64,000 nt of DNA from Variovorax boronicumulans (GTDB taxonomy: Bacteria; Pseudomonadota; Gammaproteobacteria; Burkholderiales; Burkholderiaceae_C): the NCBI RefSeq assembly GCF_030812215.1, contig NZ_JAUSSG010000001.1, forward strand, positions 620,001 to 684,000. Reading direction: 5' to 3'. The notes under the pieces were generated by a model. The model made no database searches. It was not told the origin of the DNA and saw only the letters and a program-made list of their open reading frames with translations. Shown piece by piece: positions 8,769-17,500 of the stretch. The first letter of the stretch is position 1. Every line of letters starts with the position of its first letter. Made by a program: the position numbers and the translations under genes.

Positions 8769-9977
8769 TTACGGATGCTTGGGAGGTTGAAGACGCGGGA
8801 GCCAGAGGAACGCAATGGCCAGCAGCACGGCACCGGCCACCAGCATCGGCACGACCATGGGCCATGCGCCATGGGAGTAATCGCTATCGACAAACAGCGC
8901 GGCGACCTGCCCCACGCAGAACGCGACCATCATCATGCCGAAACCCGACCACGACACGGCCCGCCCCGCGAGGTGCGGCAGGTCGCCCACCGCACCCGCT
9001 TGTCCGCAAGGCTGGTGGATGCCGTGGCCGAGGCAGTACACCGCATGGCCCACGAGCAGCGGCACGGCACTGAACGGCATGAGCCAGCAGCCCAGCGCCT
9101 GGATGACCGCGCCCGTCATGCTGAGCGACGCGCCCAGCCGCACGGTACGCATCGGCCCGTAGCGCCGCAGCAGGCTGCGGCACATGGTGGTGCTGAAGAT
9201 GTAGACCAGCGAGCCGCCGGCCGGGATCCACCCGTACCACGCGGGCGACCAGCCGAGGTAGCCGATGTAGACCATCGGCGACAGCAGCAGGAAGCAGAAG
9301 AGCCCGCCGTAGGTGGTGGCTGCCACCGAGGCCCAGGCGCGGAACGAGCGGCTTGCGAACACCGCGCGCGTGCTGCCGCGCGGTGCGGAGGATTCGCCGG
9401 TGAGCGGCTTGCGCGTTTCGCCGAAAGAGCGCCAGCACATCGCAAACAGCAGCGAGGCATACACCGCCATCGCCACCATCACCCAGCGCCAGCCCGCGCC
9501 CTGCACGAGCCAGGCGCCGAGCAGCGGCGCGATCAGCCCCACCACGCCCAGCCCCGTGAGGCCGCGCGCCATCACATGCGGGCCTTCGTGCGCGGGATAG
9601 AGATCGCGCACCGCCGCGCGCGCGCACACGAGGATCGCGGCCATCGAAAAGCCCTGCAGCGTGCGCCAGCCCGCGAGCAGCGCCACGCTGCCTGCGAACG
9701 CACCGCCGAACGCGGCGATGGCGTAGCACGCGAGCCCCGCGAGCAGCACCGGCCGGCGGCCGAAACGGTCGGCGAGCGGGCCGCACAAGAGCTGCGCAAA
9801 GCCGAAGGCCAGCACGAACAGCGTGAGGCTGGTGCTGGCCGATCCGAGCTCCCTGGCGATGGCCGGGAGCGCCGGCAGGTAGCTGTCGGTGGCGACGGGC
9901 TGCGCTGCCAGAAGCAGCGGCAGCATCAAGGTGAAGCTGACGTCGAGGCGGCCCTTCCGGGCGACCGGCGCGCTCAC
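8769..9977 (-). CDS. MFS transporter, Bcr/CflA-like (DHA1)
   Basis: 402 residues, about 12 membrane spans. PVATDSYLPALPAIA in span 1 and PLADRFGRRPVLL in loop 2-3 are hallmarks of the Bcr/CflA drug-resistance subfamily of proton antiporters. The start is taken as GTG overlapping the pcaC stop (GTGA), which fixes the frame and implies translational coupling. The frame is open upstream through pcaC but that part is a shadow. Position inside the pca block suggests export of an aromatic or organic acid, or a role in uptake; the family itself usually exports. Confidence 0.82.
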   Translation of the reverse strand: MSAPVARKGRLDVSFTLMLPLLLAAQPVATDSYLPALPAIARELGSASTSLTLFVLAFGFAQLLCGPLADRFGRRPVLLAGLACYAIAAFGGAFAGSVALLAGWRTLQGFSMAAILVCARAAVRDLYPAHEGPHVMARGLTGLGVVGLIAPLLGAWLVQGAGWRWVMVAMAVYASLLFAMCWRSFGETRKPLTGESSAPRGSTRAVFASRSFRAWASVAATTYGGLFCFLLLSPMVYIGYLGWSPAWYGWIPAGGSLVYIFSTTMCRSLLRRYGPMRTVRLGASLSMTGAVIQALGCWLMPFSAVPLLVGHAVYCLGHGIHQPCGQAGAVGDLPHLAGRAVSWSGFGMMMVAFCVGQVAALFVDSDYSHGAWPMVVPMLVAGAVLLAIAFLWLPRLQPPKHP

Positions 9978-10420
9978 TGCGCGGGCGACGGCGTGGCCGC
10001 AGGCAGCAAGCCCTTCTCGCGCAGGATGTTCGTGGCGATGCCGAACGCATGGTTGGCCACCGGTACGCCGCAGTAAATGGCGGCCATCATGATCACTTCC
10101 TTGATGTCGTCGGGCGTGAGGCGCGACTCGGGCGGCCCGTCGAGCGCGGCGCGCACATGCATCGCGAACTCCTCGTAGGCATGGATGCCCAGCATCATCG
10201 ACAGCACCATGTAGCGGCGGGTCTTGTCGCCCAGCGCGGGGCGGCCCCAGATGTCGTTCCACGCATGGCGCGTGATGAGTTCCTGGAACTCGGCGTTGAA
10301 GCCGTTGCGATTGGCCAGCGACTTGTCGACCCAGGCATCGCCGAGGACGCGGCGGCGATTCAGGAGGCCGTCTTCGTACGGATTGCTCGGGACTTCGGAG
10401 GCGGACGTGGGGGCGGTCAT
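9974..10420 (-). CDS. pcaC: 4-carboxymuconolactone decarboxylase
   Basis: 148 residues, the usual size of single-domain PcaC. Visible family segments are NGFNAEFQELITRHAWNDIW and the core RLTPDDIKEVIMMAAIYCGVPVANHAF. It converts gamma-carboxymuconolactone to beta-ketoadipate enol-lactone. Its ATG overlaps the pcaB stop by 4 nt and its stop overlaps the GTG of the MFS gene, so expression is tightly linked to both. Confidence 0.93.
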   Translation of the reverse strand: MTAPTSASEVPSNPYEDGLLNRRRVLGDAWVDKSLANRNGFNAEFQELITRHAWNDIWGRPALGDKTRRYMVLSMMLGIHAYEEFAMHVRAALDGPPESRLTPDDIKEVIMMAAIYCGVPVANHAFGIATNILREKGLLPAATPSPAQ

Positions 10421-11628
10421 GGCGAGAGTTCCTTGTCTTTGAGTTGGGCTTGCAGCGCTTTCACTTCCGCCAGCGCGGTCTGGCCCGCGCCGATGGCGAG
10501 CGCAGGGTCGAACCATTCGTCGGCCGCATCGCGCGGCAGCTCGGCGCGCAGCCGGTCGATGTTGGCGCGCATGCGCGCGGCATCCACCTGCAGGCCGGGC
10601 AGCGCGCCGGCCATCGCGCGCACGCTGCCGTGCGCCGACATCAGGAGCTGCGGCCATTCGGCCAGCTCGGCCTGCCATGCGCCCAGGGCGCGTTCGTGCT
10701 GCTGCGGCATCGCGCCGAGCAAGGCGGCCACGCGCTGCGGCGCACGGTGCGCGGCGGCGATGGCGACCATCGAGGCCACCGGGTTGCGCTTGTGCGGCAT
10801 CGCCGACGAGCCGCCGCGGCCGGGCTCGCTGGGTTCGGCGACTTCGGCGACTTCGTACTGGCCGAGCAGCGCGATGTCGACGGCGATCTTGCCGAGGCTG
10901 CCCGCGATCAGACCGAGCTCGCAGCCGAGCGCCACCCATTCGTCGCGCTGCGTGTGCCAGGTCGCGCCGGGGTCGCCCAGGCCCAGCTCCTTGGCCATGC
11001 GCTTGCGCACCGCGGCGCCCTGCCCCTTCATCTGCGCGAGCGTGCCGACGGCCCCGCCCAGTTGCAGTTGCAGCGCGTGCTTCGCCGCATCGCGCAGGCG
11101 CATGCGGCTGCGCACCAGCGGCGCGGCCCAGCCCGCGCACTTGAAGCCGAAGCTGGTGACCGAGGCCGGCTGCATCAGCGTGCGCGCGAGCATCGGCGTT
11201 TCGGCGTGCTGCGTGGCAAGGCGCAGCAACGCATCGGCGGCCTTGGCAAGGTCGGTCTCGATGAGCGCCACCGCCTCGCGCGTGACCAGCGCCATCGCGC
11301 TGTCGATCACGTCCTGGCTGGTGCTGCCGAAGTGCACGAACGGCGCGGCCTCGGCATTGAACAGGCCCACGGCTTCGCGCAGCGCCTTGACCAGCGGAAT
11401 CGCCACGCTGCCCGCGCGGCCGCTCTCGCGCACGATCTTGGCCACGTCGAACAGCTCGACCTTGCAGCTGCCGACGATGGAGTGCGCGGCGCTCTCGGGA
11501 ATCAGCCCTTCGGCCGCCTGCGCGCGTGCGAGCGCGGCCTCGAAGCGCAGCATGGCGTCGACGAAGGCGCGGTCGCTGAAGGCGCCCAGCGTTTCGGATG
11601 TGGAAAGAAAGCCTTCGAAAATGCTCAT
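10417..11628 (-). CDS. pcaB: 3-carboxy-cis,cis-muconate cycloisomerase
   Basis: 403 residues of the fumarase/aspartase superfamily. The signature loop GGSSAMPHKRNPVASM (flexible loop with the catalytic Ser) is intact, as are FVHFGSTSQDVIDSA and RTLMQPASVTSFGFK, which are typical of PcaB rather than fumarase. It cyclises 3-carboxymuconate to 4-carboxymuconolactone. It lies 22 nt after an AroE-like gene and overlaps pcaC by 4 nt. Confidence 0.93.
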   Translation of the reverse strand: MSIFEGFLSTSETLGAFSDRAFVDAMLRFEAALARAQAAEGLIPESAAHSIVGSCKVELFDVAKIVRESGRAGSVAIPLVKALREAVGLFNAEAAPFVHFGSTSQDVIDSAMALVTREAVALIETDLAKAADALLRLATQHAETPMLARTLMQPASVTSFGFKCAGWAAPLVRSRMRLRDAAKHALQLQLGGAVGTLAQMKGQGAAVRKRMAKELGLGDPGATWHTQRDEWVALGCELGLIAGSLGKIAVDIALLGQYEVAEVAEPSEPGRGGSSAMPHKRNPVASMVAIAAAHRAPQRVAALLGAMPQQHERALGAWQAELAEWPQLLMSAHGSVRAMAGALPGLQVDAARMRANIDRLRAELPRDAADEWFDPALAIGAGQTALAEVKALQAQLKDKELSP

Positions 11629-11650
11629 GCGGGGACCTGGGTGTTCATCG

Positions 11651-12484
11651 TCAATATTTCAGTTGGGCCACGGCGCGCAGTTCCTCGGGAGACGCGGTGC
11701 CGAAGCCGAAGAATTCGAGGTACGCCGGGATCATCTCGAACAGCATGTCGGTGCCGACCTGCACCGCGCAGCCCTTGGCCCTGGCGGCCTGCAACAGCGG
11801 CGTGTACTCGGTCTTCATGACGACCTCGCCGACGAAGGTGGTCGGGTCGATGCGGTCCACGTCGAAGGGCAACGGGTCGCCGTCCTTCATGCCGAGCGGC
11901 GTGGCGTTGACGACCACGTCGTAGCCGGCCGGATCTTTCGAGCCCGTCGCGACCTTCATCTGCGGGTAGTGCTCGCGCAGCCGCGCTGCCAGCGCCTCTG
12001 CGGAGGCATCGCTCATGTCGAACAGCATCAGCTCCGCGGCGCCCGCGGCGGCGATCGACGCCGCAATGGCCGAACCCACGCCACCCGTGCCCGACACCAG
12101 CACCCGCGTGCCCTTGAAGAGCCTGCCCTTGCGCTCCACGCCGCGCACGAAGCCCGCGCCGTCGAACTGGTCGCCCAGCAGCGTGCCGTCGGCGCGCTTG
12201 AGGATCGCGTTGCACGCGCCCGCAACGCGCGCCGTCGGCGTCACCTCATCGACCAGCCCCATCGTCGTGACCTTGTGCGGCATCGTGACCAGCGCACCGC
12301 GGATGTTCGAGAACCTGAACACCTGGGGCAACGTGGCCGCGTAGTCCTCGGGCTTCACGCCCATCGGCACCACCACCGCATCGATGCCCTGCTTGTCGAA
12401 CCAGGGGTTGTAGATCATCGGCGCCTTGAAGGCCTCGGTCGGATAGCCGAGATGGGCGATGAGCGTTGTCTTGCCGGAAATCAT
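11651..12484 (-). CDS. Shikimate dehydrogenase-like protein 1 (AroE superfamily)
   Basis: 277 residues. The N-terminal half keeps TMPHK (catalytic Lys) and GACNAI (substrate Asn) and FDG (Asp), and the C-terminal Rossmann half has GTGGVGSA and NATPLG. The SxS loop that binds the shikimate carboxylate in true AroE is replaced by GYPTEAFKAP, so it is a divergent subgroup. The open frame extends upstream, but the ATG at 12484 gives the family N-terminus (MISGKTTLIAHLG). Context (pcaB downstream, paralog upstream, QuiC in the region) suggests catabolic oxidation of shikimate or quinate to 3-dehydroshikimate/3-dehydroquinate, not biosynthesis. Cofactor is not decided from sequence. Confidence 0.82.
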   Translation of the reverse strand: MISGKTTLIAHLGYPTEAFKAPMIYNPWFDKQGIDAVVVPMGVKPEDYAATLPQVFRFSNIRGALVTMPHKVTTMGLVDEVTPTARVAGACNAILKRADGTLLGDQFDGAGFVRGVERKGRLFKGTRVLVSGTGGVGSAIAASIAAAGAAELMLFDMSDASAEALAARLREHYPQMKVATGSKDPAGYDVVVNATPLGMKDGDPLPFDVDRIDPTTFVGEVVMKTEYTPLLQAARAKGCAVQVGTDMLFEMIPAYLEFFGFGTASPEELRAVAQLKY

Positions 12485-12518
12485 GAAAGCCGTTTCGTCG
12501 AGAAAAAGAGTGAAGGGG

Positions 12519-13442
12519 TCAGGCGACGCTGGGCGAGTGGTAGCGCAAGGGACTCGCGATCTCGGCCTGCATCGCCGGCGGATAGATGATTTCGCGCAGG
12601 AAGTTCGCATCGGCCTGCAGCGCATCGGCCGCGTCCAGGTGGCCGAAGTAGCGCAGGTAATGCGGCATCTGCTGGATCAGCATCTCGAAGCCGGCCTGCG
12701 CATTGAGCCCGCGCGCACGCGCCGCGCGCACCAGCGGCGTGGGCTGGTTGCGCAGCAGGATGTCGAACAGCGCCGCGTGGCTTTCCATGCGCGACACATC
12801 GAGCGGCAGCGCATCGCCTTCGACCAGGCCGAGCGGCGTCGCGTTGATCACGAGGTCGTAGCCCTCCGGCGCGTTGCTCTCGACCGCGACCACGGTCGCA
12901 TCGAAGAAGGCGTCGAGCTTGGCGGCCACGCCCGCCGCCTTGCCGGCCGCCGTGTCGAAGAAGGCGATGTGCTCGGCGCCGTTCACCGTGCCGCCCTCGG
13001 CCAGCGCCACGCCGATGGCCGCGGCGCTCACGCCCGCGCCGAGGATCAGCACGCGCTTGCCGCGAAAGGGAATGTTGCAGTGGTCGAGCGCGCCGATGAG
13101 GCCTTCGCCGTCGAACAGATCGCCCTCGAGCTGGTCGCCTTCGGTACGGCGCACCACGTTGACCGAACCCGCCACGCGGCCGAAGAGCCCGCAGCCGTCG
13201 AGCAGATCGACCACCAGCGGCTTGTGCGGCGGCGCGATCACCATGCCGCGCAGGTTGCGCGCGAGAAAGGCCGACTTGAAGAACACCGCAAAGTCGCGCA
13301 CCGGCACCTGCATCGGCAGCAGCACCGCGTCGATGCCGAAGCGCTCGAAGGCGGCGTTGAACATGCGCGGCAGCCGCACATTGCGCACCGGATCGCCCGG
13401 GATCAGGTAAGCCTGGGTGCTGCCGCTGATGGAATGGCTCAT
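12519..13442 (-). CDS. Shikimate dehydrogenase-like protein 2 (AroE superfamily)
   Basis: 307 residues, first gene of the leftward block and a distant paralog of the next gene. It keeps APPHK, GSVNVV, LFDG and a Rossmann motif GAGVSAAA, and NATPLG. Again the SxS loop is missing (PGDPVRNVRLPRMFN). A C-terminal tail (YLRYFGHLDAADALQADANFLREIIYP) is longer than in biosynthetic AroE. Two ATGs six nt apart (13448, 13442) are possible; the second has GGAAAGC at good spacing. The role is probably quinate/shikimate oxidation, or a related carbocyclic substrate. Divergent from the IclR regulator across a 200-nt gap with two operator boxes. Confidence 0.8.
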   Translation of the reverse strand: MSHSISGSTQAYLIPGDPVRNVRLPRMFNAAFERFGIDAVLLPMQVPVRDFAVFFKSAFLARNLRGMVIAPPHKPLVVDLLDGCGLFGRVAGSVNVVRRTEGDQLEGDLFDGEGLIGALDHCNIPFRGKRVLILGAGVSAAAIGVALAEGGTVNGAEHIAFFDTAAGKAAGVAAKLDAFFDATVVAVESNAPEGYDLVINATPLGLVEGDALPLDVSRMESHAALFDILLRNQPTPLVRAARARGLNAQAGFEMLIQQMPHYLRYFGHLDAADALQADANFLREIIYPPAMQAEIASPLRYHSPSVA

Positions 13443-13539
13443 GTGCATGCTTTCCGTTCGTCAATCGCTCTTTGGGAGGCCGGATGCCGAGCTTTATAGT
13501 CCCTTCAGCCCTTTTCCACAGCGCCAGGAAGGCCAAAAC

Positions 13540-13575
13540 GTTCGATCATCGATCTTTGAAATTCGATAATCGTTC
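13540..13575. promoter_or_regulatory. Double PcaR-like operator in the divergent gap
   Basis: Two 15-mers, GTTCGATCATCGATC (13540-13554) and ATTCGATAATCGTTC (13561-13575), each match 12 of 15 bases of the PcaR box as I recall it. Their centres are 21 bp apart (two helical turns). They lie between the AroE-like gene and the IclR-family regulator, so one complex could serve both promoters. Confidence 0.6.
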
Positions 13576-13642
13576 GAACCAAGGGTTTTCACCGCACACG
13601 AATGCAACTTGCCGGCGACCGACCGGCGGCACACTCCCGACC

Positions 13643-14446
13643 ATGCGCAAGGACAACAACGACAGCAAGGACGACTCGCCCGCACCCGCGGGCCTGGACA
13701 AGCGCGACTGGATCGCCGGCCTGGAGCGCGGCGTGAGCATCATCGAGGCCTTCGACGATGCCAACCCCCGCCTCACCGCCAGCCAGGCCGGCCAGCGCAC
13801 GAACATGACGCGTACCGCCGCGCGCCGCTACCTGCTCACGCTGCAGCACATGGGCTACGTGGCGAGCGACGGCAAGCTGTTCTGGCTCACGCCGCGCGTG
13901 CTGCGCCTGGGCCGCTCGTACCTCGAGTCGGCGCGCCTGCCGCGCGTGGTGCAGCCCTTCTTGCAGCGGGTGGCGGCCGGCACCAACGAGATCGCCTACC
14001 TCAGCGTGATGGACGGCGACGAGGTCGTCTACATCGCCCGCAACGGCCCCAACCGCAGCATGAGCACCGGCTACGTGCTGGGCGCGCGCGTGCCGGCGCA
14101 GGTCACGGCCTCGGGCATGCTGATGCTGGCGCTGCGCAGCGATGCCGAGCTGAACGAGTGGCTGGCGACGCGGCAGCTCACCGTGTTCACCTCGCACACC
14201 ATCGCTAGCATGGAGCGCATGAAGCTCGAGCTGGCGCGCATCCGTGCGCAGGGCTGGGCACTGTCGGAGCAGCAGCTCGACCTCAATTCGCGCGGCATCG
14301 CGGTGCCGCTGCGCGACCGGCACGGCACGCTGGTGGGCGCACTGAACATCACGATGCCGATGGGCCACGAAAGCTCCGAGGACGCGGTGGCGCGCGTGCT
14401 GCCGGTGCTGCGCGAGACGGCACAGGCGATGCGCAATCTGATCTGA
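13643..14446 (+). CDS. IclR-family regulator, PcaR/PcaU/PobR-like
   Basis: 267 residues. Residues ~25-90 form the winged helix (LERGVSIIEAFDDANPRLTASQAGQRTNMTRTAARRYLLTL), and ~105-260 the IclR ligand domain (GDEVVYIARNGPNRSMSTGYVLGARVPAQVTASG; SRGIAVPLRDRHGTLVGALN). These features are closest to the Pca/Pob subgroup that senses protocatechuate, beta-ketoadipate or related acids and can activate or repress. The ATG at 13643 was chosen over an open upstream extension that runs through the operators. It probably controls both pca/quiC blocks through the paired boxes. Confidence 0.88.
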   Translation: MRKDNNDSKDDSPAPAGLDKRDWIAGLERGVSIIEAFDDANPRLTASQAGQRTNMTRTAARRYLLTLQHMGYVASDGKLFWLTPRVLRLGRSYLESARLPRVVQPFLQRVAAGTNEIAYLSVMDGDEVVYIARNGPNRSMSTGYVLGARVPAQVTASGMLMLALRSDAELNEWLATRQLTVFTSHTIASMERMKLELARIRAQGWALSEQQLDLNSRGIAVPLRDRHGTLVGALNITMPMGHESSEDAVARVLPVLRETAQAMRNLI

Positions 14447-14483
14447 GCGGAACCGGGCTCGGCACGCCGGCCCCGTCGATGCT

Positions 14484-14507
14484 GCCGCGGCCGGTGGTGC
14501 CGCGGCC
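14484..14507. terminator. Possible bidirectional terminator
   Basis: GCCGCGGCC occurs at 14484-14492 and 14499-14507; the units are near self-complementary and can pair across a short loop. It lies between the convergent IclR gene and the autotransporter gene. No long T-run is seen. Confidence 0.35.
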
Positions 14508-14517
14508 TTGCTTCACA

Positions 14518-17500
14518 TCACCACTTCACCCGCACACCCGCCGCCGCATTGATGGAGCTGCCTACCCGTGCATCGCCACCCGAGGCCCACTGCTTGCCGA
14601 GTTCGCCGTAGATGCTCGTGCGCTGGCTCACCGCCAGCGTGAAGCCCGCAGCCAGCTCGGTGCTGGTGCCGCCGATCGGTGCTCCCACCGGCGTGATCGC
14701 CGCCGGGTTCACGAAGCGCGCGACGTCGTTCCCCTTGGCGCTGCGGTAGACGTTCAGGCGCGCATAGGGCTGCAGCGTGCCGGCGCCGGTCGCAAAGCTG
14801 CCCTTGATGCGCACGCCCGCACGGCCGATCCAGCCGCTGTCCGCGTCCTGTTGCACGAGCGCGCCCGGAATGGACACGTCGTCCAGCCGCAACCGCTGAT
14901 GAATCAACTGCAATTGCGGCTCCACCGACCAGCCGCCCGCGCCGATCGCGAAGGCCTTGCCCACTTCGATCGAGGCCAGGAAGCTGTTGCCCTTGCCCTC
15001 GACGCCGCCGCCCAGCAGCGGCTGCACCGTGTAGCGATGGCGGCCGGCCTGCAGCACCGCATCGGCATAGAAGCCATCCTCGGTGGTGAAGGTGCCGTAC
15101 AGGCCCAGGTACTGGCTGCGCAGATCGTTGCGGCCCGTGGCGGTGTTCGGAAGGCCGCTGCCGAAGCCGCTCACCCGGGTGTCGCCATCGAGCTGGCCCA
15201 CGTAGATGCCGGCGCGCCAGTCCGGGTTGGCCCACAGGTCGGTGCCGGCCTGCAGCCCGGTCACGCGGCCCTCGCTGTGCGGCGAGACGGTGCCACCCTG
15301 GCGGATGTCCATGTCGGTGGAAATCAGCCGGCCCCAGGCGCGGCGGTAGCTGCCGTCGGTGCCCGAGGTGCTGCCCGCGCCGCCGCGCACGTCGTCGTCG
15401 CCGATGCGCTGGCTGCGGCTCGCGAGCATGCCCAGGTTGCTCTGGCGCAGCTGGTTGGGCAGCGCCGCGAACAGAGAGGCCTCGGCGCGGTAGGCCGGAA
15501 GGCCCGGCCCTCCGCCCGGTGTACCCGGCGTGCCCGGGTCGGCCTCGGTGCGCAAATACCAGTTCTCGCCGCCGCCGCTGGCGTCGCCCGCATGCAGCCG
15601 GTACTCGAAGGCGCCGGCATCGACATGACCGCCCGCGAGCACGAAGGCGTCCTTGGTGGTCTGCGCGGTGGTGGTCGCGCCGTTGCGCGCGCTCACCACC
15701 TCGATGCCCGCGCCGCTGGTGCGCGCGCCCAGGCCGCCGAGGTTGGCGATCTGCACGCGGGTCTTGCCGCTGGCCGTGCCGCCGTCGATCACCAGCCGGT
15801 CCGATGGCCCCGCGCCGCCGTTGAGCACGGTGCCCAGCTTCAGCACACCGTTGTTGCCGACGTAGTTGCCGTGGACGGTCAGCGTGGTGCCGGGCACGGC
15901 GCCTGCCAACGCCACGGTGCCGCTGTTGCTCAGGCCCGCCACGGTCTGGCTGAAGCCCGCGAGGTCGAGCGTGGCGCCGCTGGCCACCACGGCGCTGGAG
16001 GCGGCGCTGAAGGCATTGGCCGCGCCGGCCTTGAGCGTGCCCGCGGCCACGCGCGTCTCGCCGCTGTAGCTGGCCGTGCCCGAGAGCGTGAGCGTGCCCG
16101 CGCCCACCTTGACCAGCGAGCCGCCGGCGCCGGTGATGGCGCCCGAGAGGGTGCTGTCGCTGCCGATGGCGCCGGTGGTGAGCGCCTTCGCACCGAGCAC
16201 CACGTCGCCCGCGCCGCCGAGCGCGCCGATGCTGGCACCGGTGGTGGCCAGGTCGATGCGAACCTGCGCGCCGGCCGCGTTGGTCACCGTGGCGCTGGCG
16301 GCATTCGCGCCGTCCTGCAGCCGCAGCGTGCCCTGGTTGGCGATGGCGAGCTTGCCCGCATCGGCCTTGCCGCCGAACTGCAGCGCCGCGCCAGACGCGA
16401 TGCTCACCGCGCCGCTGCCGAGCGCACCGCTCGTGTCGGTGGCGAGCGTGCCCGCATCGACCAGCGTGCCGCCGCTGTAGCTGTTGGCGCTGGCCAGCGT
16501 CAGCGTGCCGGCGCCGATCTTGCGCAGCTTGCCGGTGCCGCTCATCGCGCCCGCATAGGTTCCAGCGGTCTTGTCCTGATCGAACGCGACCTCGGCGTTG
16601 TTGACGATGTTGCCCTGCAGGCTGGTGGCACTGCCCTGCAGCACGCCGCCCTTGACGGTGGTGCCGCCGGTGTAGGTGTTGGCACCGCCGAGGATCAACC
16701 GGCCCGCGTCTTCCTTCGAAATGCCGCCCGCGCCCGAGAGCGCGACGTTCATCGTCGCGGTCATGTTCGCGCCCGCGGCCGTGCCGTCGCCCACGCGCAC
16801 CACCGAGTTGGCGTTGTCCAGCGTGATGCCGTCGCCCTGCACCGTGTAGCCGTCGACCGCGAACTGCGCGCCGGCGATGCGCACCGCACCGCCGCCGCCA
16901 TCGACCGTGACGGTGCCGCCCTTGCCGCTGAAAACGGCGAACTGGCTCTGCGCCCAGTTGGCGTTGAGCTTGCCGTCCATGTCGGTCCAGCCATCGCCCG
17001 GACTGCCCACGCGCCACGTGCCGCTGCCGCCGGCCACCTGGCCGTCGTTGTATTTCGTGCTGTCGCCGCCGTCCCAGAAGTTCAGCGCGAGGCCCGCGCG
17101 GTTGACCAGGTTGACTTGCTGGGCCACCGAGGTCTGCACCTGCAGGTCGGCCAGCTTGGTGCCTACAGGGGCGGTGCCGATGTCCAGGCCGAAGTCGGTC
17201 AGCGTGCCGCCATAGCTCATGAGGCGGTACAGCCCCGGCCCGAAGGTGCCGCCCGCCGATTGCGCGATGTTCAGCGTGCCGTCGAGCTGCAGGTCGCCCG
17301 TGACGTTGATCAGGTCGTTGAGCGCGCCGCCGGGCACGCCGGCCTGGCCGAGTTCGTAGTTCAGCGTGGAGCCGCCGGCCAGCGCGAGCGCGCCGAGCGT
17401 CAGCGTGCCGGGGCTGTTGCCCGCGGCGAGGATGCCGCCCTTGGCGATGGTGACCGCGCCCGCGATGCTGCCGCTGCCCGCGAGCGTGGCGCCCGACTGC

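Noticed and set aside
9978..10262. Upstream extension of the Bcr/CflA frame through pcaC
   Set aside because: The region codes pcaC in another frame; the MFS family N-terminus begins after the GTG at 9977.
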